Shown one piece after another: positions 6,647-13,539 of a DNA stretch of 15,002 nt. The stretch comes from Hyphomicrobiales bacterium (GTDB lineage Bacteria > Pseudomonadota > Alphaproteobacteria > Rhizobiales > Devosiaceae). A program made the translations under genes and the position numbers. The DNA lies in the NCBI GenBank assembly GCA_026989045.1, contig JALSJY010000162.1:1-15002 (forward strand), written 5' to 3'. Under the pieces are notes generated by a model. That model did no database searches and had not been told where the DNA came from. It worked only from the letters and a program-made list of their open reading frames with translations. The number at the start of each line of letters is the position of its first letter. Position 1 is the first letter of the stretch.

Positions 6647-9307
6647 TTGGCTCCTTCACTAGATTTTACAATTGCGCTTATACCAATAGCGCCATTTTTG
6701 GCGGCTTTTTTAGCACCTTGGGTGCATAAGTTTACTGGGCAGTATGCTGGTTGGATTTTGGCAATAATTCCAGCAAGTGTCTTTGTTTATTTGTTGAATT
6801 TTATTCAGCTAATTGCGAGCGGTAGTTTTGTCTCTACTGCACTTGAGTGGGTGCCATCTTATGGTTTGAATTTTTCATTTTTTCTTGACGGGCTTAGCTT
6901 GACATTTGCTTTGCTTATTTCAGGCATTGGCACAATCATTGTAATTTATAGTGGTAAATATCTTAAGGGTCACAAGCATCAGGGTAGATTTTTGGCCTTT
7001 ATATTGATGTTTATGGGCTCGATGCTTGGGCTTGTTTTAGCAGATAATATGGTTGTTTTATTCATTTTTTGGGAATTGACTTCTATTACTTCATTTTTAT
7101 TGATTGGTTTTGATCATGCTCGTCAGGCTTCACGCCGTGCGGCAATTCAGGCGCTGGTTGTTACTGGTGGTGGTGGGTTAGCGCTTTTGGTTGGTGTGAT
7201 TTTATTGCAGCAGGTTTTGGGTGTTTGGGAATTAAGCGCTTTAAGGAATTATGGTCAGATTTTACAAGAGCAGGCGATTTTCCCTGTAATTTTAATATTG
7301 TTTATTTTGGCGGCTTTTACCAAGTCGGCGCAATTTCCTTTTCATTTTTGGCTTCCAAATGCAATGGAAGCTCCAACTCCTGTTTCGGCATTTTTGCACT
7401 CAGCAACAATGGTTAAGGCGGGTGTGTATTTATTGGCAAGAATGAACCCAGTTTTGGGCGCTAATGAAATATGGACAATTACCTTGGTGGCTTTTGGTTC
7501 AATTACGCTTTTATGGGGTGCAACTTGGGCTTTAAGGCAGAGTGATATGAAGCAAATGCTGGCGCAGACTACTGTAGCTTCGCTTGGTCTTTTGGTGATT
7601 TTAATTGGCATTGGAACGGATATTGCAATTGCGGCGATGGTTATTTATTTAATTGCGCATGCGCTTTATAAGGCGACTTTATTTTTGGTTGCAGGCATAA
7701 TTGACCATGGCACTGGCACGAGAGAAATAACCGAGCTTGGTGGCATGATGAAGCTTATGCCGCTTACATTCATTGTGGCCGCTGTTGCGGCAATTTCTAT
7801 GGCTGGATTCCCGCCTGCTGTTGGATTTTTTGCAAAAGAAGAAATGTATTTGGCGCTTGCGCAAATGGAGTGGCACACAATTGCTGTGTTGATTGTTTTG
7901 ATTTTGGGCAATGCGATGATGCTCGTAGTTGGAGCGGCAATTGCTATAAAGCCATTTTTTGGCGGGCTGAAAGCTACTTCTATTAAGCCGCATGATGGAT
8001 CGCTTGCTTTAATAATAGGGCCAGTTATTTTTGGCGTTGCGGCTTTGAGTGCTGGGGTTTTTGTTAAAGAATTTGGTGATATATTTATCTCCCCTACTGC
8101 TTCTGCTATTTATAATTTAGAAGTTGAGAACCATTTGAAATGGTATTTAGGAATGTTCTTAAAACCGATTATATTACTTTCGGTTTTGACTTGGGTGATT
8201 GGTGGGTTGTTGTTTTGGAAGTTTGATGAGGTTCGTAAAATTTTACGCAGAGTTGATGAAAGCTTTAAGTGGGATTTTGACATTGGTTTTGATTGGTTGA
8301 TGTTTGGGCTTATTCGTTTTGCTGATAAAGTGACGCGCATTTGGCATCATGGTCGTTTAGAAATTTATATGATTGTGGTGTTCATATCGCTTGGTGTAGC
8401 AAGTATTTTGCCGCTAATTTTGACCAATAGCTTGCCACCTGTTCCTGATATGCCAGACTTAACTTTTTATGAATGGGGTGTATTTGTAATGGCTGTAGCG
8501 GGACTTGTTTCGGTGCTTTTAGCTAAAACTCGATTGGTTGCGATTGTTTCACTTGGTATTCAGGGTTTTGCGGTTGCACTTATTTTCTTGTTATTTGGCG
8601 CACCAGATTTGGCTTTTACGCAGTTTATGGTTGAAACTTTGACAGTTGTGATTTTGGCATTGGTTATGACGCGGCTTTATTTGGATAAGCGTGATAGACG
8701 TAGATTTGAAGACATTTTGCGTGATGGTGGCTTGGCTGTTATTTGTGGTGTTGGTTTAATGGTGTTGTTAATGGCCGTACTACAAACGCCGATTGATTTA
8801 CGTCTTAGTGAGTTTTTTGCTGCAACTAGTGTGCCGATTGCGCATGGACATAATATTGTAAATGTGATTTTGGTTGATTATCGTGGTCTTGATACGTTTG
8901 GAGAAATTGCTGTTGTGATGGCGGCGGGTGTTTCTATTTTGGCGCTTATTCGAATTAGAGCAGGTGGGCCGCAAACTGGAATTGGAGCGCCTAAAAAATC
9001 TGCAAGAAAAAATATAACAAGAAAAACCACAACAAGAAAAAAACCTGCAGTGAAAAAACAGGTTAGTAAAGCTGTTGCGGCAAAAGTAGCGACAAAGGTA
9101 GCGGTAAGGGCGAAAGCTGTAGAAAAAAATGTGTCGCAGAAAAGTGCGAAAACCAAGGCTGCAAGTAAGGCCAAGGTTGTGAGTAAGACTAAGACTGTAA
9201 GCAAGGCCAAGGTTGCAAGTAAACCTAAAACTGCAAGTAAACCTAAGGTAGCTGGTAAGGTGAAAACTAAAGGTAAAACTAAGGCTAAAAAAGGGGTTGC
9301 TAAATGA
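6647..9307 (+). CDS. mrpA: Mrp Na+(K+)/H+ antiporter subunit A (MnhA/PhaA), with a Lys-rich C-terminal tail
   Basis: This 886-residue polytopic membrane protein is the large subunit of the Mrp antiporter and is homologous to NuoL/ND5 of complex I. Ion-path residues are visible: E143 in FWELTS, K226 in FTKSAQFPFHFW and K257 in HSATMVKAG, next to the classic NAMEAPTPVSAFL stretch. After the NuoL-like core comes an MbhD/DUF4040-like region (about 605-675) and an MbhE-like region (about 690-775), as normal for MrpA. The ordinary protein ends near IRAGGPQTG; residues from about 782 to 886 are an extra Lys/Ala/Ser/Thr/Val tail with eight hexapeptide units. The start is TTG with AAGAGGT at 6636-6642 as Shine-Dalgarno. 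The stop overlaps mrpB by ATGA (9304-9307). The subunit call is firm; the tail's role is unknown. Confidence 0.95.
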   Translation: MAPSLDFTIALIPIAPFLAAFLAPWVHKFTGQYAGWILAIIPASVFVYLLNFIQLIASGSFVSTALEWVPSYGLNFSFFLDGLSLTFALLISGIGTIIVIYSGKYLKGHKHQGRFLAFILMFMGSMLGLVLADNMVVLFIFWELTSITSFLLIGFDHARQASRRAAIQALVVTGGGGLALLVGVILLQQVLGVWELSALRNYGQILQEQAIFPVILILFILAAFTKSAQFPFHFWLPNAMEAPTPVSAFLHSATMVKAGVYLLARMNPVLGANEIWTITLVAFGSITLLWGATWALRQSDMKQMLAQTTVASLGLLVILIGIGTDIAIAAMVIYLIAHALYKATLFLVAGIIDHGTGTREITELGGMMKLMPLTFIVAAVAAISMAGFPPAVGFFAKEEMYLALAQMEWHTIAVLIVLILGNAMMLVVGAAIAIKPFFGGLKATSIKPHDGSLALIIGPVIFGVAALSAGVFVKEFGDIFISPTASAIYNLEVENHLKWYLGMFLKPIILLSVLTWVIGGLLFWKFDEVRKILRRVDESFKWDFDIGFDWLMFGLIRFADKVTRIWHHGRLEIYMIVVFISLGVASILPLILTNSLPPVPDMPDLTFYEWGVFVMAVAGLVSVLLAKTRLVAIVSLGIQGFAVALIFLLFGAPDLAFTQFMVETLTVVILALVMTRLYLDKRDRRRFEDILRDGGLAVICGVGLMVLLMAVLQTPIDLRLSEFFAATSVPIAHGHNIVNVILVDYRGLDTFGEIAVVMAAGVSILALIRIRAGGPQTGIGAPKKSARKNITRKTTTRKKPAVKKQVSKAVAAKVATKVAVRAKAVEKNVSQKSAKTKAASKAKVVSKTKTVSKAKVASKPKTASKPKVAGKVKTKGKTKAKKGVAK
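9155..9298 (+). repeat. Eight tandem 18-bp units coding K-x-x-S/G/K-K-x in the mrpA tail
   Basis: From residue 837 to 884 the frame divides into hexapeptides KAASKA, KVVSKT, KTVSKA, KVASKP, KTASKP, KVAGKV, KTKGKT, KAKKGV. The DNA units share the pattern AAG-GTT-GNA-AGT-AAR-RCC loosely. The middle units are the most alike, which suggests stepwise duplication followed by drift. The last two units are degenerate. Confidence 0.75.
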
Positions 9308-9726
9308 ACACAATAATTTTTAGAACTATTGCGCCATTTCTTGTAGCTATCATGGTGGTTTTTTCGGTGTTTGTTTTATTACGCGGTCATAATGAACCCG
9401 GTGGCGGGTTCATTGGTGGTTTAATTGCGGCCTCTGCAATTGCTATTTATGGCATTGCGGCAGGTGTTAGTGAGGTTCGTAAAGCCTTGAAAATTGATCC
9501 ATTGGCTATTGCTGGTTTTGGTTTGTTTATTGCTGGTTTGGCGGGTTTGCTATCTCTTGGAGCAGAAGCGCCATTTTTAACTGGGCTTTGGACTTATTTT
9601 GAAATTGGTAATGCTAAAGTTGCGCTCTCGAGCGTGTTGATTTTTGATATTGGAGTTTATCTCGTAGTGCTTGGCACTATTTCGGCTATTGCTTTGGCTT
9701 TAGAGGAAAATGAGGAGGGTGAATAA
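9304..9726 (+). CDS. mrpB: Mrp antiporter subunit B (MnhB)
   Basis: The 140-residue hydrophobic protein has the MnhB hallmark LLRGHNEPGGGFIGGL (residues about 26-41) and four predicted membrane segments (about 9-26, 34-54, 67-86 and 105-132). MrpB is an essential small subunit of the hetero-oligomeric antiporter and is related to the MbhF-type subunit of membrane-bound hydrogenases. It starts within the mrpA stop (ATGA overlap), so translation should be coupled. The end contains GAGGAGGG, which serves as Shine-Dalgarno for mrpC, whose ATG follows the stop codon directly. Confidence 0.94.
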   Translation: MNTIIFRTIAPFLVAIMVVFSVFVLLRGHNEPGGGFIGGLIAASAIAIYGIAAGVSEVRKALKIDPLAIAGFGLFIAGLAGLLSLGAEAPFLTGLWTYFEIGNAKVALSSVLIFDIGVYLVVLGTISAIALALEENEEGE

Positions 9727-10104
9727 ATGGAATTTGCATTAGCTGCACTTGTTGGTTTGTTTTTTGCTACAGCGATTTATTTGTTACTTTCAAAGGCGGT
9801 CATTCGTATGCTTTTGGGTATTGCAATTTTAGGCAATGCGGTGAATTTGTTGATTTTTACGGCAGGTAGATTAACCCGTGAAATTCCGCCAATTGTGCCA
9901 CAGGGGCAGAAACAGTTGATTGAGCCTTTTGCTAATCCATTGCCGCAAGCTTTGATTTTGACCGCGATTGTTATTGGATTTGCATTATTTACCTTTTTGC
10001 TGGTTTTAGGATATCGCGCTTATCAGGAGCTTGATGCTGATGATACTGATACGATGCGAATTGCAGAGCCTGAAAATGCGCCAAGGCCACCACTAAGTTA
10101 TTGA
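9727..10104 (+). CDS. mrpC: Mrp antiporter subunit C (MnhC, NuoK-like)
   Basis: The 125-residue protein has three membrane segments (about 3-22, 28-46 and 74-98) and the NuoK/MnhC pattern, including RMLLGIAILGNAVNLLIF and the PLPQALILTAIVIGFA motif. In the Mrp complex it contacts the NuoL-like and NuoM-like subunits. The last 25 residues are polar and acidic, probably a cytoplasmic tail. Spacing to mrpB is zero bases. A 61-bp gap then precedes mrpD, the only intergenic space inside the operon; I see no terminator in it. Confidence 0.94.
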   Translation: MEFALAALVGLFFATAIYLLLSKAVIRMLLGIAILGNAVNLLIFTAGRLTREIPPIVPQGQKQLIEPFANPLPQALILTAIVIGFALFTFLLVLGYRAYQELDADDTDTMRIAEPENAPRPPLSY

Positions 10105-10165
10105 ACATCACTTATTTATTTGCTCTCACTTGGGCTATTAAAGATAGATATTAAAAGAAGTAAAA

Positions 10166-11779
10166 ATGGAAACTGAAATAGTAAAAGAGACACTGGTTTT
10201 ACCAAAGGCGATGATTGAAGTGGCAACAAGTGCTGCTGATTGGCTAGTTATTTTGCCTGTTGTTTTGGCGCTTTTGGCTTCGGCATTATTATTGATGTTG
10301 CGCTCAACTACTAGAGGGCAGGCGGTTTTTGCTATTCTTGTGGTGATGGCGATTATTGTGATTGAAGTGCAGTTATTGCTAAAGATTTTAGAATTAGGCC
10401 CACAGAGTATGACTATGGGAAAATGGCTGCCTCCGTTTGGCATTAGTTTTTCTGTTGATGTTATTGGCGCTTCTTTTGCGCTTGCTGGGGCTATTGTTAC
10501 GCTGGTTGTATTGCTTTATGTGCAGGCAGATATTGCCAAGAGAGAAGTTAAGTATGGGTTTTACTCGCTGGTTTTATTGATGCTTGCTGGGGTTAGCGGT
10601 GCGTTTATGACTGGCGATTTGTTTAATCTTTATGTTTGGTTTGAGGTGATGTTGATTTCATCATTTGGACTTATCATCATGGGCGGGCGAAAACTTCAGC
10701 TTGATGGAGCGATAAAATACGGATTTTTAAACTTTCTTGCTACGTCATTTTTCTTAGCAGCTTTGGGTTTTATCTATGGTTTAATGGGAACGCTGAATAT
10801 GGCAGACATTGCCATTGTTGCCGCTGATGCTCCTGCTGGTCCGCTGGCTGCAATTGGGGCTTTATTATTACTTGCTTTTGGAATGAAGGCGGCCGCTTTT
10901 CCAGTAAACGCTTGGTTGCCAGCCTCTTATCATACGCCGCACCCTGCTGTGTCGGCATTATTTGGTGGTTTGCTAACGAAAGTTGGGGTTTATGCTCTGC
11001 TTCGCACTTTGGTTGTGTTGATGCCAAGTGCAAGAGAATTTTTAGATCCCTTGATTACAATATTGGCGGTTGCAACGCTTATATTAGCACCATTGGGGGC
11101 GTTATCTCAAATAAATTTACGTCGTGCAATTGGGTTTTTTCTTATTGGAGGGGTTGGTGCGGTATTAGCTGGATTAGCTATGCCTAGTATGCGTGGTCTT
11201 GCTGGTGCTTCAATTTATGTTTTTCATTCCATGCTGACAATTGCGGCGCTATATTTAGTTGCTGGGTTGATTGAGCGTATGAGTGGGACTGACGATACAC
11301 GCAAAATGGGTGGTATTTATAATGCCAGCTCAATGATGTCGATATTATTTTTAGTGTTAATATTTGCTATTGCAGGCTTGCCTCCATTCCTTGGTTTTTG
11401 GCCAAAGCTTTTGCTAATCGAAGCTGGGCTTGGGCAAGCAGATAGTGTTCTTGTTGTTGCATTGGTGCTTAATTCATTTTTAACAGTAATTGCTGGCACT
11501 CGACTTTGGAGCCATATTTTTTGGCGAAATGGTCGTGAGGGAAAGAATTCTGAACAGTTAAATGATAGGCTAAAGCCTCTTAGTAAAAAAGATAAATGGT
11601 TTGGAATAGCTCCAACTTCAATTTTAGTAGTTTTAATTGTTTGGTTTGGGCTTTTCCCCAATAGTGTGATTGACGCTAGTAGGACAGCTGCAGCTGATTT
11701 ATTATATCCTGAGCGTTATATTCAATCTACTGGGCTTGCGCTTGATGTAGAGGAAGATGATTTAGAGGTGAGCCAATGA
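10166..11779 (+). CDS. mrpD: Mrp antiporter subunit D (MnhD, NuoM/N-like)
   Basis: The 537-residue polytopic protein is the second antiporter-like subunit, homologous to NuoM/NuoN. Conserved charged residues are E160 in WFEVMLISSFG, K241 in MKAAAFPVNAWLP and K272 in LLTKVGVY, with the helix-breaking HTPHPAVSALF stretch between the two lysines. About 14 membrane segments are expected from the hydrophobic pattern. The start at 10166 has AAAAGAAG five bases upstream. An alternative ATG at 10211 would remove a 15-residue acidic N-terminus that precedes the first membrane segment. The C-terminal tail is acidic (VEEDDLEVS). The stop overlaps mrpE by ATGA at 11776-11779. Confidence 0.94.
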   Translation: METEIVKETLVLPKAMIEVATSAADWLVILPVVLALLASALLLMLRSTTRGQAVFAILVVMAIIVIEVQLLLKILELGPQSMTMGKWLPPFGISFSVDVIGASFALAGAIVTLVVLLYVQADIAKREVKYGFYSLVLLMLAGVSGAFMTGDLFNLYVWFEVMLISSFGLIIMGGRKLQLDGAIKYGFLNFLATSFFLAALGFIYGLMGTLNMADIAIVAADAPAGPLAAIGALLLLAFGMKAAAFPVNAWLPASYHTPHPAVSALFGGLLTKVGVYALLRTLVVLMPSAREFLDPLITILAVATLILAPLGALSQINLRRAIGFFLIGGVGAVLAGLAMPSMRGLAGASIYVFHSMLTIAALYLVAGLIERMSGTDDTRKMGGIYNASSMMSILFLVLIFAIAGLPPFLGFWPKLLLIEAGLGQADSVLVVALVLNSFLTVIAGTRLWSHIFWRNGREGKNSEQLNDRLKPLSKKDKWFGIAPTSILVVLIVWFGLFPNSVIDASRTAAADLLYPERYIQSTGLALDVEEDDLEVSQ

Positions 11780-12255
11780 ATTTTGCATTAGTTTCAGTTA
11801 TTCTTGCTCTTATTTGGGTGGTTATAACTGCAAATACATCTGAATTAAATCTGCTCTTAGGCTGGTTGATAGCTTTGGCGGCTTTGTGGCTTGTTCGTGA
11901 TCAAATTATTACGCCACGATTTTTTCAAAAAATGCGCTGGGTATTGGCATTGATATTTTTGTTTTTCTTTGAGCTTGGGCATAGCGCGATTAAGGTTGCT
12001 ATTTTAGTAATTACTCCAAATATGAAGAAACATTTGAAGCCCGGAATTATTGCTTTTCCTTTGAGTGTTAAATCAGATATTGAAATTACTTTACTAGCAA
12101 ATTTAATTACTCTTACCCCTGGCACTTTAAGTGTTGATGTTTCTAAAGATCATAAAATTCTTTATATTCATGCTCTTAGTGCTGATAATAAAGAAGAACT
12201 TATAAATTCGATTGCACAAGGATTTGAGAAAAAAATTATGAAGGTGTTTTCATGA
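11776..12255 (+). CDS. mrpE: Mrp antiporter subunit E (MnhE)
   Basis: The 159-residue protein matches MnhE in length and layout: N-terminal membrane segments (about 2-20, 25-42 and 54-80), then a soluble C-terminal half with the typical LANLITLTPGTLSVDVS motif (about 108-124) and ILYIHAL. MrpE is needed for full antiport or assembly in characterised systems. It is tied to its neighbours by ATGA overlaps at both ends (11776-11779 with mrpD and 12252-12255 with mrpF). Confidence 0.94.
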   Translation: MNFALVSVILALIWVVITANTSELNLLLGWLIALAALWLVRDQIITPRFFQKMRWVLALIFLFFFELGHSAIKVAILVITPNMKKHLKPGIIAFPLSVKSDIEITLLANLITLTPGTLSVDVSKDHKILYIHALSADNKEELINSIAQGFEKKIMKVFS

Positions 12256-12584
12256 GCGGTTCTGAATTTCTTTCAATAGCATCTATTATTTCTTTGGGAC
12301 TGTTGACCTTTGCCTTTTTGCTAACGATCATTCGAATAGTGCGCGGCCCGACACTGCCTGATCGTGTGTTGGCTTTAGATTTATTGGTGGCAATTGGTAT
12401 CGCTTATATTGCAGTTGGTGCTATTACTACTGGGTATTTTCTTTATTTAGATATCGCAATATCACTTGGCCTAGTTGGCTTTTTGGCAACTGTTGCATTT
12501 GCTCGGTTTATTTTGCATCGAGGAATGAAAAATAGGCAAATTGAAATAGATGAGAAGAAAAAAGAAAAAGAGGCGGCCAGATGA
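12252..12584 (+). CDS. mrpF: Mrp antiporter subunit F (MnhF)
   Basis: The 110-residue protein has three membrane segments (about 7-26, 35-58 and 63-84) and the MnhF signature IVRGPTLPDRVLALDLL. MrpF is a small subunit of the antiporter complex. The C-terminal 18 residues are strongly charged (EIDEKKKEKEAAR), longer and more basic/acidic than the core needs, probably cytoplasmic. ATGA overlaps join it to mrpE and to mrpG (12581-12584). Confidence 0.93.
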   Translation: MSGSEFLSIASIISLGLLTFAFLLTIIRIVRGPTLPDRVLALDLLVAIGIAYIAVGAITTGYFLYLDIAISLGLVGFLATVAFARFILHRGMKNRQIEIDEKKKEKEAAR

Positions 12585-12925
12585 TTGTTCAAGTGTTTCA
12601 ATATTTAGCTGGTGGTTTGATGATAGTAGGGGGTTTGTTTTCCCTTTTAGCTGCAGTTGGGATTTTAAGACTTCCTGATCTTTATACACGGATGCACGCT
12701 GTATCAAAGGCTGGAACTATGGGGGCTGGATTGATGTTTGTTGCTATAGCTGTTGTTTCTTTTGAGGTGTCTGTTATTTTGCGTGCTTTTGCTGGATTTG
12801 TGTTTTTATTTCTAACTATGCCAGTTTCTGCGCATTTACTTGCACGGGCTTCGCTTTTGGCGGGTTATAAACCCTCGAGCGCTACTGATATTACAGACCT
12901 TGATATAAAAGAGCTAGAAGAATAG
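12581..12925 (+). CDS. mrpG: Mrp antiporter subunit G (MnhG)
   Basis: The 114-residue protein has the MnhG signature GILRLPDLYTRMHAVSKAGT (residues 28-47) and three membrane segments (about 8-27, 47-64 and 67-88). It is the last of the seven subunits, which completes the set needed for a functional Mrp complex. No convincing terminator follows: the next 100 bases are AT-rich, with only a weak imperfect TTGCACC/GGATGCAA hairpin near 12962-12986 and no T-run after it. Confidence 0.93.
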   Translation: MIVQVFQYLAGGLMIVGGLFSLLAAVGILRLPDLYTRMHAVSKAGTMGAGLMFVAIAVVSFEVSVILRAFAGFVFLFLTMPVSAHLLARASLLAGYKPSSATDITDLDIKELEE

Positions 12926-13065
12926 GTATTTAATTTTCAATTTATTTTAATAATCTTTATATTGCACCAGAAATATTTGGATGCAAGATGATGAATATTG
13001 CTTGTTTATCTCATTTTTAGTTAACATGATATTTTTACCCTAGGTTAACCACTATCTTATCCCCG

Positions 13066-13114
13066 CCTCCATTTAATGAGAGTATAGGAATATAGTCCTA
13101 TAATTAAATGGAGG
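13066..13114 (+). promoter_or_regulatory. Leader hairpin that pairs the Shine-Dalgarno of the DnaA-like gene
   Basis: CCTCCATTTAAT (13066-13077) is the exact reverse complement of ATTAAATGGAGG (13103-13114). Inside it, TATAGGA (13083-13089) pairs exactly with TCCTATA (13096-13102) around a 6-base loop, stacked on the outer stem with only a 5-base bulge (13078-13082) on the 5' side. That gives 19 Watson-Crick pairs. The Shine-Dalgarno GGAGG (13110-13114), five bases before the ATG at 13120, is fully inside the stem, opposite CCTCC. A possible -10 box, TATCTT (13053-13058), would place the transcript start at about 13065, right at the foot of the stem. No T-run follows, so it is not a typical terminator. 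The pairing is seen in the sequence; translational control is inferred. Confidence 0.75.
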
Positions 13115-13119
13115 AAAAA

Positions 13120-13539
13120 ATGAAATTTTTATCTATTTCAATCGATACTGAAAAATCAGTTTCGGAGCAGAATATTTTATCATCGCTAAGTGCTGTTATT
13201 AGTTCACAGTGTTTAGAGAGTGAAGGAAGAAGAATTGTTTTGCTTATTGCAAAACATACAGGTATTTCGCCAGAGTTAATTTTACATCATTCAAGATGTC
13301 GCTCAAATATTGCTGATGCTAGGCAATTGGCTATGTATTTATTGCATGTTGGCATGGGTCGCTCGATGAGTGAAGTTGGAAAGTTTTTTGGTCGTGATAG
13401 AACCACTGTTTCACATGCGTGTAATAAAATTGAGGATAGGCGTGATGAAATTAAATTTGATGATTTTGTTTTAAGCTTAGAAGAAGAGATAGAATTGCAG
13501 GTTTTTGAGAGTGATGAAAATTTGGATTTAAAAAGATGA
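13120..13539 (+). CDS. Stand-alone DnaA domain-IV-like DNA-binding protein
   Basis: From the ATG at 13120 the product is 139 residues. Residues about 30-110 match the C-terminal DNA-binding domain of DnaA (Bac_DnaA_C): ARQLAMYLLHV, then SMSEVGKFFGRDRTTVSHACNKIE, where GRDRTTVSHA (91-100) corresponds to the DnaA signature that contacts DnaA boxes. There is no AAA+ domain. I chose 13120 over an in-frame ATG at 13108 because GGAGG (13110-13114) is correctly spaced only for 13120 and overlaps the earlier ATG. The protein should bind DNA, possibly DnaA-box-like sites, and act as a regulator or competitor; this is inference. The last 25 residues are acidic. It overlaps the DUF6456 gene by ATGA, a pairing I associate with Hyphomicrobiales. 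Its leader carries a Shine-Dalgarno-sequestering hairpin. Confidence 0.88.
   Translation: MKFLSISIDTEKSVSEQNILSSLSAVISSQCLESEGRRIVLLIAKHTGISPELILHHSRCRSNIADARQLAMYLLHVGMGRSMSEVGKFFGRDRTTVSHACNKIEDRRDEIKFDDFVLSLEEEIELQVFESDENLDLKR

Noticed and set aside
8798..9313. Long minus-strand open frame (171 residues) opposite the mrpA tail
   Set aside because: Its Phe/Ser/Cys-rich product is the antisense image of the Lys-rich repeat; it has no family features or ribosome-binding site, and mrpA is certain on the other strand.
10105..10165. Hidden small gene or terminator between mrpC and mrpD
   Set aside because: Only 61 AT-rich bases with no stem followed by T-run and no frame with a plausible start and Shine-Dalgarno; the operon most likely continues through it.
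13066..13114. Reading the leader hairpin as the mrp operon terminator
   Set aside because: It is followed by AAAAAATG, not a T-run, lies about 140 bases after mrpG, and its right arm is the Shine-Dalgarno of the next gene.
13108..13119. Upstream ATG for the DnaA-like protein
   Set aside because: This ATG overlaps the GGAGG that serves the ATG at 13120, and it has no Shine-Dalgarno of its own.
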